Part shown: one piece after another, positions 24,199-32,477 of the stretch | Layout: each line of letters starts with the position of its first letter | Numbering within the stretch: the first letter of the stretch is position 1 | Assembly: GCA_021824575.1 (NCBI GenBank) | Contig: JAKAKJ010000046.1 | Coordinates: 1 to 42,447, forward strand | Length of the DNA stretch: 42,447 nucleotides | Direction of reading: 5' to 3' | DNA from: Chloroflexota bacterium | Lineage (GTDB): Bacteria > Chloroflexota > Anaerolineae > Anaerolineales > Villigracilaceae | Position numbers and translations under genes: made by a program | Notes under the pieces: model-generated | What the model was told of the DNA's origin: nothing | The model's database searches: none | Seen by the model: only the letters and a program-made list of their open reading frames with translations

Positions 24199-26562
24199 TT
24201 AAGGCAGATTTGCGGCGAAGTATACCTTGTCTTGCACTGCGAAATACAACACGTGATTCGGGCTGACGGTCATTGCACCGATGCGCCCCGGCGGCAGCGG
24301 ATTATTGCCAAGCGTCTGCGGGCGAAGCTGACTCTGCAATTCCAGCGAGAGCGGCGCAAACCGGAACACGCCTTGTCCATCCGAGTCCAAAAGCAGCAGG
24401 GCGGAATCAGGCGCAGGCATGAACATCATCTGCGTGAAATGCGCCTGCGAAAAAAGATTCGCATCTTTATAAGCCGGGAACGGATTCACCAGCGGCGCTG
24501 GGTCCACGCAGCGCGTCGGGACGGTTTGGATGCGGCTGTAGGAGCAAGTCGAGAGATGACCGTCCGAATGCAAAATATAAAGATCGTCGCCGCTCACAGC
24601 CAGGTCAATTGCGTCATCCAGCGAGGGAATTTGTCCGCCAAAAAAGAAATACGGGCGGTCCACGAACGCACCATCTTTGCCAACATAAACCCAAACGGCA
24701 TTAGCCTGGGCGTCCAGCACATAAAGATTGCCGCTGTCCATCGTAAAAGCTGTAACGCGTTTCCAATTCGTATCAGGAGGCGGAAGCGGGATGGCTTGCG
24801 GAACGCTTCCCGGGGAACAATAAAGCAAATTTCCTCCGGCATCCACGCCGAGCAAGGCGGCGTTCAGCGAGTTATTGATGGGCAGGGCAAGGATGTCCAC
24901 CAGCGAGCCAACGCTATATGCTCCATACGAGCCGGGCGAGCAATTGAATGAGTTATCTCTTTGAAAGCCGCCGCTGGTCAACGCAATGTGCAGGACGCTT
25001 CCATGTTGGGCATCCAACAAATATAAATCATTTTCGTTGGCTGCCAGCCGGCTGATCTGAACGCCGACGCCCGAATCCAAAACCGGTTGAAATTGCAGAC
25101 GCATAATCCCCTGCAGCTTATCGAGGTTCGATTGCGCTTCCTGGCGGAGCGATTGTGTCTCGGCGGTCTGGTCGTATGACTCGGCTTTATCGAGATAGAA
25201 AAGTTCGCGCTGCCAGGCTTCGCGCTGGGCCGCCGGATCAGTAATTCCCTGAACCTGCGCCCGCGCATCGCGCGCCTGCACAAGATATTCCTCGTACTGA
25301 ACACTGCGCCCGTAACGGAAGTAAATCACGCTGGCAATCGTCACGACCACCAGCGGAATCAAAATTGCGATGAAGGCCATCGTGGAATTGGACAGCGTCA
25401 TCGCGGCGTCCTCGGACCCGGGCAGGAGGCGCGGCAAAAAATTTCTCAAACCCTGATCCATTCGCTCGCGGCCCTGGCGCCAGGACTGCATCCCGTTTGC
25501 AAGTTTTTTCGCCGTCTGACGCGTCCGCTCGGATGACCTGCCCGGCGCAGTCGATTCGTTTTGCGTCTCATCAACTTCTTCTTCAACAGCGGGAGATGGT
25601 TCGATGATTGGCTTGGAGCGCGGCAATGAATCCAAAATATTTGAATCGGCAATGACAGGTTCTTCAGGAGACAGGGGAGTTTCTTCTTTTGGTTCCGGTG
25701 GAATCGCATATGCAGATGGCTGAACAAAATGCGCGTTGGGAATCGAGTTGGGCAAATCCGTTTCGGGCGCGGATTCAACTTCTTGCGCGGCGACCCGGCT
25801 CGTATCCACGATTGGATGCGATGCGGGCTGCGGCCTGACCGGAGCCGGTTCCGGCGTTGGCCGCAAAACCGTCAACGTGCCGGTCCCTTCCGCCGCGTAA
25901 AGCAGAGCCGCATTGAGGTCTTCGTTCGTGATGGTCATCAAGCGGCGGCGCGTGGACTCCAGCGAGGCCGCACTCGTATCTCGCAACGCGGAATCCCAGT
26001 TGCCCGGAACATGGCTGGCAAAAATCACGCGGTCGCCCGCTTGAAGAGCGGCCTGCGAAAAATGATACGTGAGCGCTGCGTTCAGGCCCAAACCTTTGCC
26101 CGCCAGCGAATCTGAAATATCCTGTGCGCCAGCTGCACTCAACACAAAAGCATGGATTGGCCCGCTAAAAAGAAAAGTAATTTGCGATTCGCGGACAGCC
26201 GCCAGCGCAAGCGCGCCATTCGCATATTGGCCGCGCCCGCTGGTGGACATGTTGCGTTCGAGCAATGATTTATTGACCGCTTCCGCCGCGATTCGAAGCG
26301 CCGAAGTCAATGTTCCGTGCGTTTCAAAAAAAGTCGCGGCCGCGCGGCTTGCAAGCTGAACGTATTCCCCCGTTGAAAAAACTGCATTACCGGCAAGCAA
26401 AAGATAAACGATCAGGCGGTCGCGTTCGCGGCCGCGCGCTGTTTTGCGAGGCGGCATGGCCGCCATCAAACCGGGCAGTGAAGCCTGATCCATTCCACTG
26501 ATTCGATAGAGCGGGGCAAGAGTCAGATCGAGCGGCATAGTAAGAAAGCGAATCAATCGCAT
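24199..26562 (-). CDS. Degenerate PP2C-like domain fused to a propeller-like domain
   Basis: 787 residues. The N-terminal part (about 35-235) follows the strand order of PP2C phosphatases (ANGALALAAVRESQITFLFSG, AGDRVIFASHVPGNW), but the metal-binding Asp motifs (DGMGG and SDGL) are not present, so it is probably a pseudo-phosphatase. A Pro/Glu-rich linker runs to about 380, then a membrane segment (about 393-415, AFIAILIPLVVVTIASVIYF) and a coiled stretch (VQARDARAQVQGITDPAAQR). The C-terminal part (about 490-787) shows repeated blade-like strands: DLYLLDAQHGSVLHIA, NLYVLDAQANAVWVY, DLYILHSDGHL and LLLLDSDGQGVFRF. A TATAAT (26566-26571) almost touches ATG 26562, so ATG 26538 (MPLDLTLAP) is an alternative start. 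Confidence 0.78.
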   Translation of the reverse strand: MRLIRFLTMPLDLTLAPLYRISGMDQASLPGLMAAMPPRKTARGRERDRLIVYLLLAGNAVFSTGEYVQLASRAAATFFETHGTLTSALRIAAEAVNKSLLERNMSTSGRGQYANGALALAAVRESQITFLFSGPIHAFVLSAAGAQDISDSLAGKGLGLNAALTYHFSQAALQAGDRVIFASHVPGNWDSALRDTSAASLESTRRRLMTITNEDLNAALLYAAEGTGTLTVLRPTPEPAPVRPQPASHPIVDTSRVAAQEVESAPETDLPNSIPNAHFVQPSAYAIPPEPKEETPLSPEEPVIADSNILDSLPRSKPIIEPSPAVEEEVDETQNESTAPGRSSERTRQTAKKLANGMQSWRQGRERMDQGLRNFLPRLLPGSEDAAMTLSNSTMAFIAILIPLVVVTIASVIYFRYGRSVQYEEYLVQARDARAQVQGITDPAAQREAWQRELFYLDKAESYDQTAETQSLRQEAQSNLDKLQGIMRLQFQPVLDSGVGVQISRLAANENDLYLLDAQHGSVLHIALTSGGFQRDNSFNCSPGSYGAYSVGSLVDILALPINNSLNAALLGVDAGGNLLYCSPGSVPQAIPLPPPDTNWKRVTAFTMDSGNLYVLDAQANAVWVYVGKDGAFVDRPYFFFGGQIPSLDDAIDLAVSGDDLYILHSDGHLSTCSYSRIQTVPTRCVDPAPLVNPFPAYKDANLFSQAHFTQMMFMPAPDSALLLLDSDGQGVFRFAPLSLELQSQLRPQTLGNNPLPPGRIGAMTVSPNHVLYFAVQDKVYFAANLP

Positions 26563-26597
26563 ATCATTATACTGGTAAAATCTTGGCGGCACAAAAT

Positions 26598-26677
26598 CAC
26601 CACAGCGTCGCAAAGGGCACAGAGATTCCTTTGTACCCACAAAGATAACACTTTGTGTTTTCCGTGTCTTTGTGGTG
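26598..26677. repeat. Inverted intergenic repeat of the CACCACAG / CTTTGTGGTG type
   Basis: Intergenic region between divergent genes. CACCACAG (26598) and CTTTGTGGTG (26668-26677) form the ends of an imperfect palindrome, with GGCACAGAG and CTTTGTG inside. Similar wording (CACCACAGAGATCACGGAG) occurs at 36931-36949. This resembles a short repeat scattered through many environmental bacterial genomes. Confidence 0.55.
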
Positions 26678-26705
26678 AAAATGTTTTGGTCTTCATTGGA
26701 TAAAC

Positions 26706-27719
26706 ATGGAATTCATCCTTCATAAAGATTTTTCGGAAATCCCCGCGCCTGAATGGAACGCGCTCGTCGGGCAAAGCATCAGCGATACACCTTTTCAACG
26801 TTACGAATATTTGAGTCAATGGTGGAGGACATTGGGCGGCAGCGAATGGCAACAAGCCGAACTGGTTTTGGTCTCCGCTTCCGAAAACGGAAAATTGCTC
26901 GGCATCGCACCGCTTTTCAAAGCCGAACATGACGGACGCCCTGCACTGCTTTTGATTGGAAGCATCGAAATTTCGGATTATTTGGATTTGATCGTCCGCT
27001 CCGATGACTTGCCGCGCTTTCTTTCGGGACTCTTTGACTTCCTCGCTCGATCCGGAATTTCAGCGGGCGAGGCCTTCGACTGGTATAACCTCCCCGATTC
27101 ATCTCCCACACTCGCGGCGCTGAAAGTCGAATCTGATAAACGCGGCTGGACGCATCGCGAAGAAATTTATCGTCCCACGCCGCGCATTACGTTGAGCGGT
27201 GATTTTGATTCATATCTGGCAGGCATCGAAAAGAAGCAGCGCCATGAAATCCGCCGCAAGATGCGCCGCGCCGCCGAATCCGAAATCCCGGTGAAGTTTT
27301 ATATTGTCGAAGACGCGGCCAGCCTTGCTTCCGAAATTGACGCGTTCTTTGAACTAATGTCACACGACGCGAGCAAGGCTGGCTTTCTCACGCCGTCCAT
27401 GCGCGAGCAAATGACATCAACAATTCGTTCAGCATTCGAGAACAATTATCTTTGGATGGCTTTCTTAACGGTAGATGGAACCAAAGCCGCGGCCTGTCTC
27501 AACTTCGACTACAAAAACAAATTATGGGGCTACAACTCCGGCGTCAGCCGCGACTTCATGGATCTTTCTCCCGGCTGGGTCCTGCTCGCGCATCAACTGC
27601 AATGGGCCTGCGAACACGGGCGCGCCGAGTTCGATTTCATGCGCGGCGACGAGGAGTACAAATACCGCTTCGGGGCGGTCAACCGGTATGTGATGAGGGC
27701 AGTGGTCACGCCAAAATAG
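26706..27719 (+). CDS. FemAB/GNAT-like acyltransferase (CelD/BcsL type)
   Basis: 337 residues of the GNAT-fold group (Acetyltransf_6) found in cell-wall and polysaccharide contexts. The N-terminal half has PEWNALVGQSISDTPFQRYE and WWRTLGG, then LVSASENGKLLGIAPLF. The second half contains the basic helix GIEKKQRHEIRRKMRRAAES (about 178-197), the core strand AACLNFDYKNKLWGYNSGVS (about 260-279) and the ending FDFMRGDEEYKYRFGAVNR (about 306-324), a strong signature of this group. Substrate unknown. It stands alone, diverging from the pseudo-phosphatase gene across a repeat, and is followed by a hairpin terminator. Confidence 0.88.
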   Translation: MEFILHKDFSEIPAPEWNALVGQSISDTPFQRYEYLSQWWRTLGGSEWQQAELVLVSASENGKLLGIAPLFKAEHDGRPALLLIGSIEISDYLDLIVRSDDLPRFLSGLFDFLARSGISAGEAFDWYNLPDSSPTLAALKVESDKRGWTHREEIYRPTPRITLSGDFDSYLAGIEKKQRHEIRRKMRRAAESEIPVKFYIVEDAASLASEIDAFFELMSHDASKAGFLTPSMREQMTSTIRSAFENNYLWMAFLTVDGTKAAACLNFDYKNKLWGYNSGVSRDFMDLSPGWVLLAHQLQWACEHGRAEFDFMRGDEEYKYRFGAVNRYVMRAVVTPK

Positions 27720-27735
27720 CGGACTGCTGGGACAC

Positions 27736-27766
27736 GTCAGGCCGACTCAATAGGAGTCGGCCTGAC
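27736..27766 (+). terminator. Hairpin terminator after the FemAB-like gene
   Basis: 13-bp perfect stem GTCAGGCCGACTC / GAGTCGGCCTGAC with a 5-nt loop, 16 nt after the stop codon. It is followed only by GGTTATAAAT, so the U-tract is weak, but the stem is very stable. Confidence 0.7.
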
Positions 27767-27807
27767 GGTTATAAATCTGCAAAGCCAGCGGCGCGGCCGC
27801 TCGCGAA

Positions 27808-27836
27808 TTGAATCCGCACGCTTTTGATTGTATACT
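27808..27836 (+). promoter_or_regulatory. Sigma70-type promoter of the Usp gene
   Basis: TTGAAT (27808-27813), a 17-nt spacer, TATACT (27831-27836). The expected start is near 27843, leaving a leader of about 25 nt with AAGGAG at 27855-27860. Confidence 0.75.
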
Positions 27837-27867
27837 AGGATTGCATCCACCCAAAGGAGCCGACCCT

Positions 27868-28290
27868 ATGTTCGAAAAAATCCTGCTGGCTGTAGATGGA
27901 TCGGATCACGCCCTGCGCGCCGCCCGCGTGGCGGGGGACTTGGCGCGGGCGATGAATTCCACCGAGCTGCGAATCGTCGTCGCCTACGAAGGCATCCCGC
28001 CCTATCTGGGTGAGCCAAACCTGGAATATGCAATCCGGTCTCGTTTGAAGGAGGCCGAGGAAATCATGCAAAAAGCGCAGGAAACTGCCGGAAAAGCGCC
28101 AGCACAGATTCATACAGAATTAATCGAGGGCTCACCAGCAGAGGCTATCATTGAAGTAGCCCGGACGCGCGAAAGCAATGTGATCGTAATGGGATCACGC
28201 GGCATGGGAACGCTGACCGGGCTGGTGCTGGGCAGCACGAGTCAAAAAGTGGTCAGCCACGCGCCGTGCCCGGTGCTGATCGTGCGCTAG
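27868..28290 (+). CDS. Universal stress protein, ATP-binding type
   Basis: 140-residue single-domain Usp. It starts with MFEKILLAVDGSDHALRAA (first beta strand and Asp of the nucleotide pocket) and ends with the complete ATP motif GSRGMG, nine residues, GSTS, then VSHAPCPVLIVR. Unlike the tandem Usp at 14535-15389, nucleotide binding is therefore likely. The start at 27868 has AAGGAG 7 nt upstream; an in-frame ATG at 27808 lies inside the promoter -35 and is not used. Its last 38 bases overlap the 3' end of mobA on the opposite strand. Confidence 0.93.
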   Translation: MFEKILLAVDGSDHALRAARVAGDLARAMNSTELRIVVAYEGIPPYLGEPNLEYAIRSRLKEAEEIMQKAQETAGKAPAQIHTELIEGSPAEAIIEVARTRESNVIVMGSRGMGTLTGLVLGSTSQKVVSHAPCPVLIVR

Positions 28291-28873
28291 CGCGCCGCTC
28301 AGCCTCGGCAAATTCCCCAGGCGTGTTGACGTTCGAGAAGGCAATTCCATCCGGATCGTAGCGATGGAGTTCATCCGGCGCAAGCTTTCGGATTTTGACT
28401 TTTGGGAACCACGAGATCATCCGCCATTGATCGGATTGTATGGCCGCTTCAATGGCCGGAATGCAGGTGACGCGGCGGTACACCGCATGGAGAGGCTCAA
28501 AGCCCTCGGCGGTTTCCGCAATCACCACATCCGCTTCGTCCCGGACCAGGAAACTGGCCGCGGCGACAAGAAGCGGAGCGCTGACAAAAGGCATGTCACA
28601 CGCCACGACCGCCACAACCGGATATTTGGCAGAAACGAGCGCGGTGTAGAGTCCGCCCAATGGACCGCGGCCCGGCATGAGATCCGGAAAGAGGGGAAGT
28701 CCGAGGAAAGAAAAGCTCTCGGGCTGATTCGTCGTAATCAGGAGTTCGTCCGCAATCGGCGTGAGCCGCTGGATCACGCGCTGGATCAAGGGCCTTCCCA
28801 AAAAAGGCTTGAGCGCCTTGTTCTCGCCCATACGGATGGATTGTCCTCCGGCTTGCAGCGCGACACTTAACAT
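28253..28873 (-). CDS. mobA: Molybdenum cofactor guanylyltransferase MobA
   Basis: 206 residues; attaches GMP to molybdopterin to form the MGD cofactor. The signature loop LQAGGQSIRMGENKAL (about 5-20) is complete. It is followed by PLIQRVIQRL, GRGPLGGLYTAL (about 67-78), the Asp-containing VAVVACDMPFV (about 87-97), EPLHAVYRR and a late FSNVNTPGEFAEAE, all usual for MobA. Start chosen at ATG 28873; an earlier ATG at 28897 lies upstream of the -10. TATAAT (28886-28881) ends 7 nt before the ATG with no Shine-Dalgarno, so it is probably leaderless. The 3' end overlaps the Usp gene tail to tail. No molybdoenzyme is in the window. Confidence 0.92.
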   Translation of the reverse strand: MLSVALQAGGQSIRMGENKALKPFLGRPLIQRVIQRLTPIADELLITTNQPESFSFLGLPLFPDLMPGRGPLGGLYTALVSAKYPVVAVVACDMPFVSAPLLVAAASFLVRDEADVVIAETAEGFEPLHAVYRRVTCIPAIEAAIQSDQWRMISWFPKVKIRKLAPDELHRYDPDGIAFSNVNTPGEFAEAERRASARSAPGTARG

Positions 28874-28880
28874 TATGCGG

Positions 28881-28888
28881 ATTATAAT
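28881..28888. promoter_or_regulatory. Palindromic -10 (ATTATAAT) shared by divergent genes
   Basis: ATTATAAT gives TATAAT on both strands (28886-28881 minus, 28883-28888 plus). The minus reading serves mobA 7 nt later. The plus reading could serve the 28915 gene with a 20-nt leader that contains GGAGG (28901-28905). Confidence 0.5.
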
Positions 28889-28914
28889 AGCGAACATTTT
28901 GGAGGCAGCAGCAG

Positions 28915-29679
28915 ATGTTTAATCGAAAGTTTTTCAGCAGGATCGGATGGCTGGTCATCGTCCTGCTGATCGGTGGGGCGGCAATTTATTTCCTGGGGAG
29001 CCAGTTGATCTTACGCACGGCGGATGGCATTGCACCTTCGGCCATGGCGCCAGCCATAGATGATTTTCCTGTGGTGACGAATAAATCCCAGCCCAATGCA
29101 GTTACATTCAACGGCTGTCCGCCCGAGGGCCAGGGCGGCGATGCGGAATTCAACGCATTGGAGAATCGCGTGGATGAAGGGAAATATGTCGACATATCCT
29201 TCGACACCCTGCTTGCGCTGAGATGGCCGAGGAATGCGGAACGGCAGGTCATGAGCGCATGGTCGCCCCAGAGCGATGCTTACATCGAACAATATCAGGG
29301 CATGCCAATTGCGCTGACGGGTTATATTCTTCTTGCGAAAGAGGCGCCGCCTTCGCCAGCCAATTGCAACCGCAACAATTTTGAAAACTCGGACTGGAAT
29401 TTATCCATAGCAGACAATCAGGGAGACAGCCTCTCGCAGGCGGTCATAGCGGCTGTCACGCCGCGCGTCCGAAGCAAACATAAATGGACGATAGATGCGA
29501 TCCGCAGGGCCAGTTACCAGCATTTGCAGGTGCGGATCAGCGGCTGGCTTCTCTTCAACCCAACCCGTCCGGGAGACGTGGGGACAAGCCGCGCAACGCT
29601 GTGGGAAATCCATCCGGTGATGCAAATCGAAGTTCTGCAGGATGGGCACTGGGTTGCGCTCGACAAGTTCTCCTATTAG
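28915..29679 (+). CDS. Unknown exported protein with one N-terminal anchor
   Basis: 254 residues. N-terminal anchor or signal (SRIGWLVIVLLIGGAAIYFLG, about 8-28), then a linker and a compact domain from about residue 85. Its conserved wording (IALTGYILLAKEAP ... DWNLSIADNQGD ... VTPRVRSKHKWTID ... VRISGWLLFNPTRPGDVG ... TLWEIHPVMQIEVLQDGHW) matches an uncharacterised OB-like domain common in exported bacterial proteins, where the closing 'TLWEIHP' is the hallmark. Catalytic residues are not evident. It has a good Shine-Dalgarno (GGAGG). It is divergent from mobA and precedes the AmrS-type gene by 100 nt. Confidence 0.78.
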   Translation: MFNRKFFSRIGWLVIVLLIGGAAIYFLGSQLILRTADGIAPSAMAPAIDDFPVVTNKSQPNAVTFNGCPPEGQGGDAEFNALENRVDEGKYVDISFDTLLALRWPRNAERQVMSAWSPQSDAYIEQYQGMPIALTGYILLAKEAPPSPANCNRNNFENSDWNLSIADNQGDSLSQAVIAAVTPRVRSKHKWTIDAIRRASYQHLQVRISGWLLFNPTRPGDVGTSRATLWEIHPVMQIEVLQDGHWVALDKFSY

Positions 29680-29779
29680 CTTGAGAGGTGAAGGCGAGGC
29701 GGCAATATGAATCAGGCAGTACAAAGGCCCAGACATGCTGCGCTGCAATTGATTCTTTATAGATCATCGAAAGGATCAC

Positions 29780-30892
29780 ATGTCTGTTTTAGCAGACCGA
29801 CTGGATGATTTAACAGTTGAGGGAATACTTTACGAACACTTGCCCGACCACGCGGTCCGCTGTTTCGCCTGCGGACACCGGTGCCTGATCCGCGAAGGGA
29901 AGCGCGGGATATGTCAGGTGCGGTTCAATCGAGGCGGTGATTTGCGTGTGCCGTGGGGCTATGTCGCCGCCCTGCAATCAGACCCAATCGAAAAGAAACC
30001 ATTTTTCCACGTGATGCCCGGCTCCAACGCGTTGACGTTCGGAATGCTCGGCTGCGATTTCCACTGCGGATATTGCCAGAACTGGTTCACATCGCAGGCC
30101 ATGCGCGACCCAGCCTCGGACGCATCCATGGCTTACATCCGCAAAATAAAGCCTGACGAAATGGTCGAATTGGCGCGGCGCGTGAAGGCGTCGGTGGTGG
30201 TTTCTTCTTACAATGAACCGCTGATCACAAGCGAATGGGCAGTGGATATTTTCAAGGAAGCGAAAGCCGCCGGTTTGATGTGCGCTTACGTTTCCAATGG
30301 AAACAATACACCCGAAGTGATGGAATTCATCAAGCCTTACATCAGCGCGTACAAAGTGGACCTCAAGTGCATGCAGGAAAAAAATTATCACAAGCTGGGT
30401 GGTGTGCTGAAAAATGTTTTGGACGGAATCCAGCGCGCTCATGAGCTTGGATTATGGGTCGAGGTTGTAACACTTGTCATCCCCGGCTTCAACGATTCGA
30501 ACGAAGAGTTATGGGACGCGGCGCGGTTCGTCGCAGGTGTCTCGCGCGATATTCCGTGGCACGTCACGGCTTTTCACAAGGATTACAAAATGACTGACCC
30601 CGCCAACACGGATGTCCGCACTTTATTGCGCGCTGCCGAGATCGGACGCGAGGCTGGACTCCGCTACGTCTACGCGGGCAACATTCCCGGGCGCGCCGGT
30701 GAATACGAGAACACCACCTGCCCAAACTGCAACACAACGCTGGTCAAGCGTTCAGGATATGTCATCCTCGACTACCGGCTGACTGCGAACGGCTCCTGCC
30801 CGAAATGCGGAACCAAAGTTCCGGGTGTGTGGCCGCAAGATTCATCCAATGTTCAATTGAACGGATACGGGATGCCAATCCCGGTCTATTGA
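29780..30892 (+). CDS. amrS: AmrS-type radical SAM enzyme (AmmeMemoRadiSam system)
   Basis: 370 residues. An N-terminal zinc-binding-like segment (CFACGHRCLIREGKRGICQV, about 32-51) precedes the radical SAM cluster motif GCDFHCGYCQN (CxxxCxxC, about 90-100). The middle reads VVVSSYNEPLITSEW, AYVSNGNNTPEVMEF and YKVDLKCM, characteristic of this family, and the end has two CxxC pairs (CPNCN, CPKCG), suggesting a rubredoxin-like zinc or auxiliary site. The reaction of the AmmeMemoRadiSam system is not established. Its usual partners (AMMECR1-like and Memo-like genes) are not next to it here. Start has GGAT upstream. Confidence 0.9.
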   Translation: MSVLADRLDDLTVEGILYEHLPDHAVRCFACGHRCLIREGKRGICQVRFNRGGDLRVPWGYVAALQSDPIEKKPFFHVMPGSNALTFGMLGCDFHCGYCQNWFTSQAMRDPASDASMAYIRKIKPDEMVELARRVKASVVVSSYNEPLITSEWAVDIFKEAKAAGLMCAYVSNGNNTPEVMEFIKPYISAYKVDLKCMQEKNYHKLGGVLKNVLDGIQRAHELGLWVEVVTLVIPGFNDSNEELWDAARFVAGVSRDIPWHVTAFHKDYKMTDPANTDVRTLLRAAEIGREAGLRYVYAGNIPGRAGEYENTTCPNCNTTLVKRSGYVILDYRLTANGSCPKCGTKVPGVWPQDSSNVQLNGYGMPIPVY

Positions 30893-30923
30893 AAACCATC
30901 TGCGTCAGAAATCCTGAACGCAA

Positions 30924-30947
30924 AACGGACGGGCATGCCCGTCCGTT
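30924..30947. terminator. Perfect palindromic terminator between convergent genes
   Basis: 24-base perfect palindrome, half site AACGGACGGGCA, between the AmrS-type gene (plus) and the rhomboid gene (minus). On the minus strand TTTTGCG follows; on the plus strand CGCATTTATC. It probably works in both directions. Confidence 0.75.
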
Positions 30948-30975
30948 CGCATTTATCAAAAATTTCTGAATCCTT

Positions 30976-31797
30976 TTATGGCGTAATTGGATGGATCATG
31001 CCGACCATTGCCAGTGCGCCGAAAATAAGGATCACCACCGCCGCTCCGGTCAGGACTTCACGCGGCTCCCGTTTATCGGCCAGACTCAGCGCCGGATAGA
31101 TTCCCTGCACCTCCCAGCGCGGACCCGCGAACCATGTGAAGATCAATCCGCCAAATAAACCGCCGATGTGTCCCCAAATATCAATGCCTGGCGTCAGATC
31201 GAGCAGCAGGTTGACCACCACGATGAAAACGATATTCCCAATTGCGCGTCCAAAATGGCCGCCGAATAACTTTCGATTCTGGAAGAGAAAAATTCCTTCG
31301 GCGCCAATCAAGCCAAAGATGGCGGTAGACGCGCCGACGGAATATCCGCTCGAAAGCAAAAAGGACAATACGTTACCGGTAAATCCTCCCAACAAATAAA
31401 GCAATAGAAATCGCCCGCGTCCGAAATAACGCTCGAGGGTGGGCCCAAAGATGATGAGCGCATACATGTTGAACAAAATATGCGGAATGGATGCGTGCAG
31501 CAAAAGAGGCGTTATAAATCGCCACAATTCCCCGGCTCGAATAAACAGGTTGATCTTCGCCCCGTATAATTCCAGCCAATCCATTTGCGCTGCGTCATTG
31601 GCATAACCAAAAACCCACACGCTGACCACCTGCAAAATATAGACAGCTGTGGTCAATCCGATAATTGTGTAGGTGACATAAGGAACCGAATTCGGCATCG
31701 GGATGCTAACGGACGCGGGAGGAGTCGTCCCGGTGGATTGGCCCGAGGACGGCGAACCGGTTGAAGGGTCCGGGTAAGAGGCGGGATAATTATTCAC
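30976..31797 (-). CDS. Rhomboid-family intramembrane serine protease
   Basis: 273 residues. After a Ser/Pro-rich cytosolic N-terminus of about 35 residues there are about seven hydrophobic segments. The first loop motif is ELWRFITPLLLHASIPHILF (about 89-108, including WR and the HxxxxHxxxN-type region), followed by NMYALIIFGPTLER. The catalytic Ser is in GASTAIFGLIGAEG (GxSx, about 153-166) and the catalytic His in DIWGHIGGLFGGL (about 205-217). Both are intact, so it should be active. It overlaps gmk by 4 nt (ATGA). Substrates cannot be told from sequence. Confidence 0.93.
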   Translation of the reverse strand: MNNYPASYPDPSTGSPSSGQSTGTTPPASVSIPMPNSVPYVTYTIIGLTTAVYILQVVSVWVFGYANDAAQMDWLELYGAKINLFIRAGELWRFITPLLLHASIPHILFNMYALIIFGPTLERYFGRGRFLLLYLLGGFTGNVLSFLLSSGYSVGASTAIFGLIGAEGIFLFQNRKLFGGHFGRAIGNIVFIVVVNLLLDLTPGIDIWGHIGGLFGGLIFTWFAGPRWEVQGIYPALSLADKREPREVLTGAAVVILIFGALAMVGMIHPITP

Positions 31798-32417
31798 AGA
31801 TCGACCTTTCGTTGTTGCACGCGATGATGTTCGGCTTCGATAATGGCGCGGACAGTATCCACCGTATGATCCAGTTGGAAATCGTGATTGACAATCACGT
31901 AATCGAATGCTTCAAGCCGCTTGAGTTCCTTTCGCGCTGTCGCAATGCGGATCGCAAGTGAGTCGGAAGTCTCAGTCTTGCGCTCCTGCAAACGACGGAC
32001 CAGTTCATCTTCGTTTTCGGTCGTGATGAAGATCAACAGCGCGTCGTGTGCCAGCTTGCGGACCGTTTCCGCGCCCTGCACGTCAAGCCGCATGACCACA
32101 TCTTTTCCGCTGGCCAACGCTTCGCGCACCTGCGCCTTGGGGATGCCTTTGTAATCGCCGTAGACAATTGCATATTCGATGAGTTCATTATCCTCGATCA
32201 TACGCGCAAATTCTTCCTTGGATACGAACCAATAGTCCTTGCCGTGTATTTCGTTTGGACGTTTCGGACGCGTCGTGGCTGTGACCACAAAATGAAAAGG
32301 CAGGCCGCGTTCCTGCATCCGCTGGACGACCGTGTCTTTTCCCGCGCCAGACGGACCGGAGATGACGATCAGCAAAGGTTGAAAGGAATGAAAATCAAAA
32401 TCTGGATCAGAAGTCAT
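31794..32417 (-). CDS. gmk: Guanylate kinase
   Basis: 207 residues; phosphorylates GMP/dGMP with ATP. P-loop ISGPSGAGKDTVVQRM (about 19-34), GMP-binding block TATTRPKRPNEIHGKDYWFV (about 47-66) with the usual Arg and Tyr residues, then IEYAIVYGDYKGIPKAQV and VVMRLDVQGAETVRK. The lid and C-terminal part FITTENEDELVRRLQERKTE and IRIATARKEL are typical. Length is normal. TAAAAT (32429-32424) ends 6 nt before the ATG and no Shine-Dalgarno is present, predicting a leaderless mRNA. The rhomboid gene follows with a 4-nt overlap. Confidence 0.96.
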   Translation of the reverse strand: MTSDPDFDFHSFQPLLIVISGPSGAGKDTVVQRMQERGLPFHFVVTATTRPKRPNEIHGKDYWFVSKEEFARMIEDNELIEYAIVYGDYKGIPKAQVREALASGKDVVMRLDVQGAETVRKLAHDALLIFITTENEDELVRRLQERKTETSDSLAIRIATARKELKRLEAFDYVIVNHDFQLDHTVDTVRAIIEAEHHRVQQRKVDL

Positions 32418-32477
32418 GAAAGTATTTTACCAGACCGAGGTCTTTTCCCTATGTTCCAGTCGAGTTAAAATCAGAAT

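Noticed and set aside
26566-26640. Longer start (26640) for the pseudo-phosphatase gene
   Set aside because: The extra 26 residues lie upstream of the -10 TATAAT and inside repeat sequence, so they cannot be in the transcript from that promoter.
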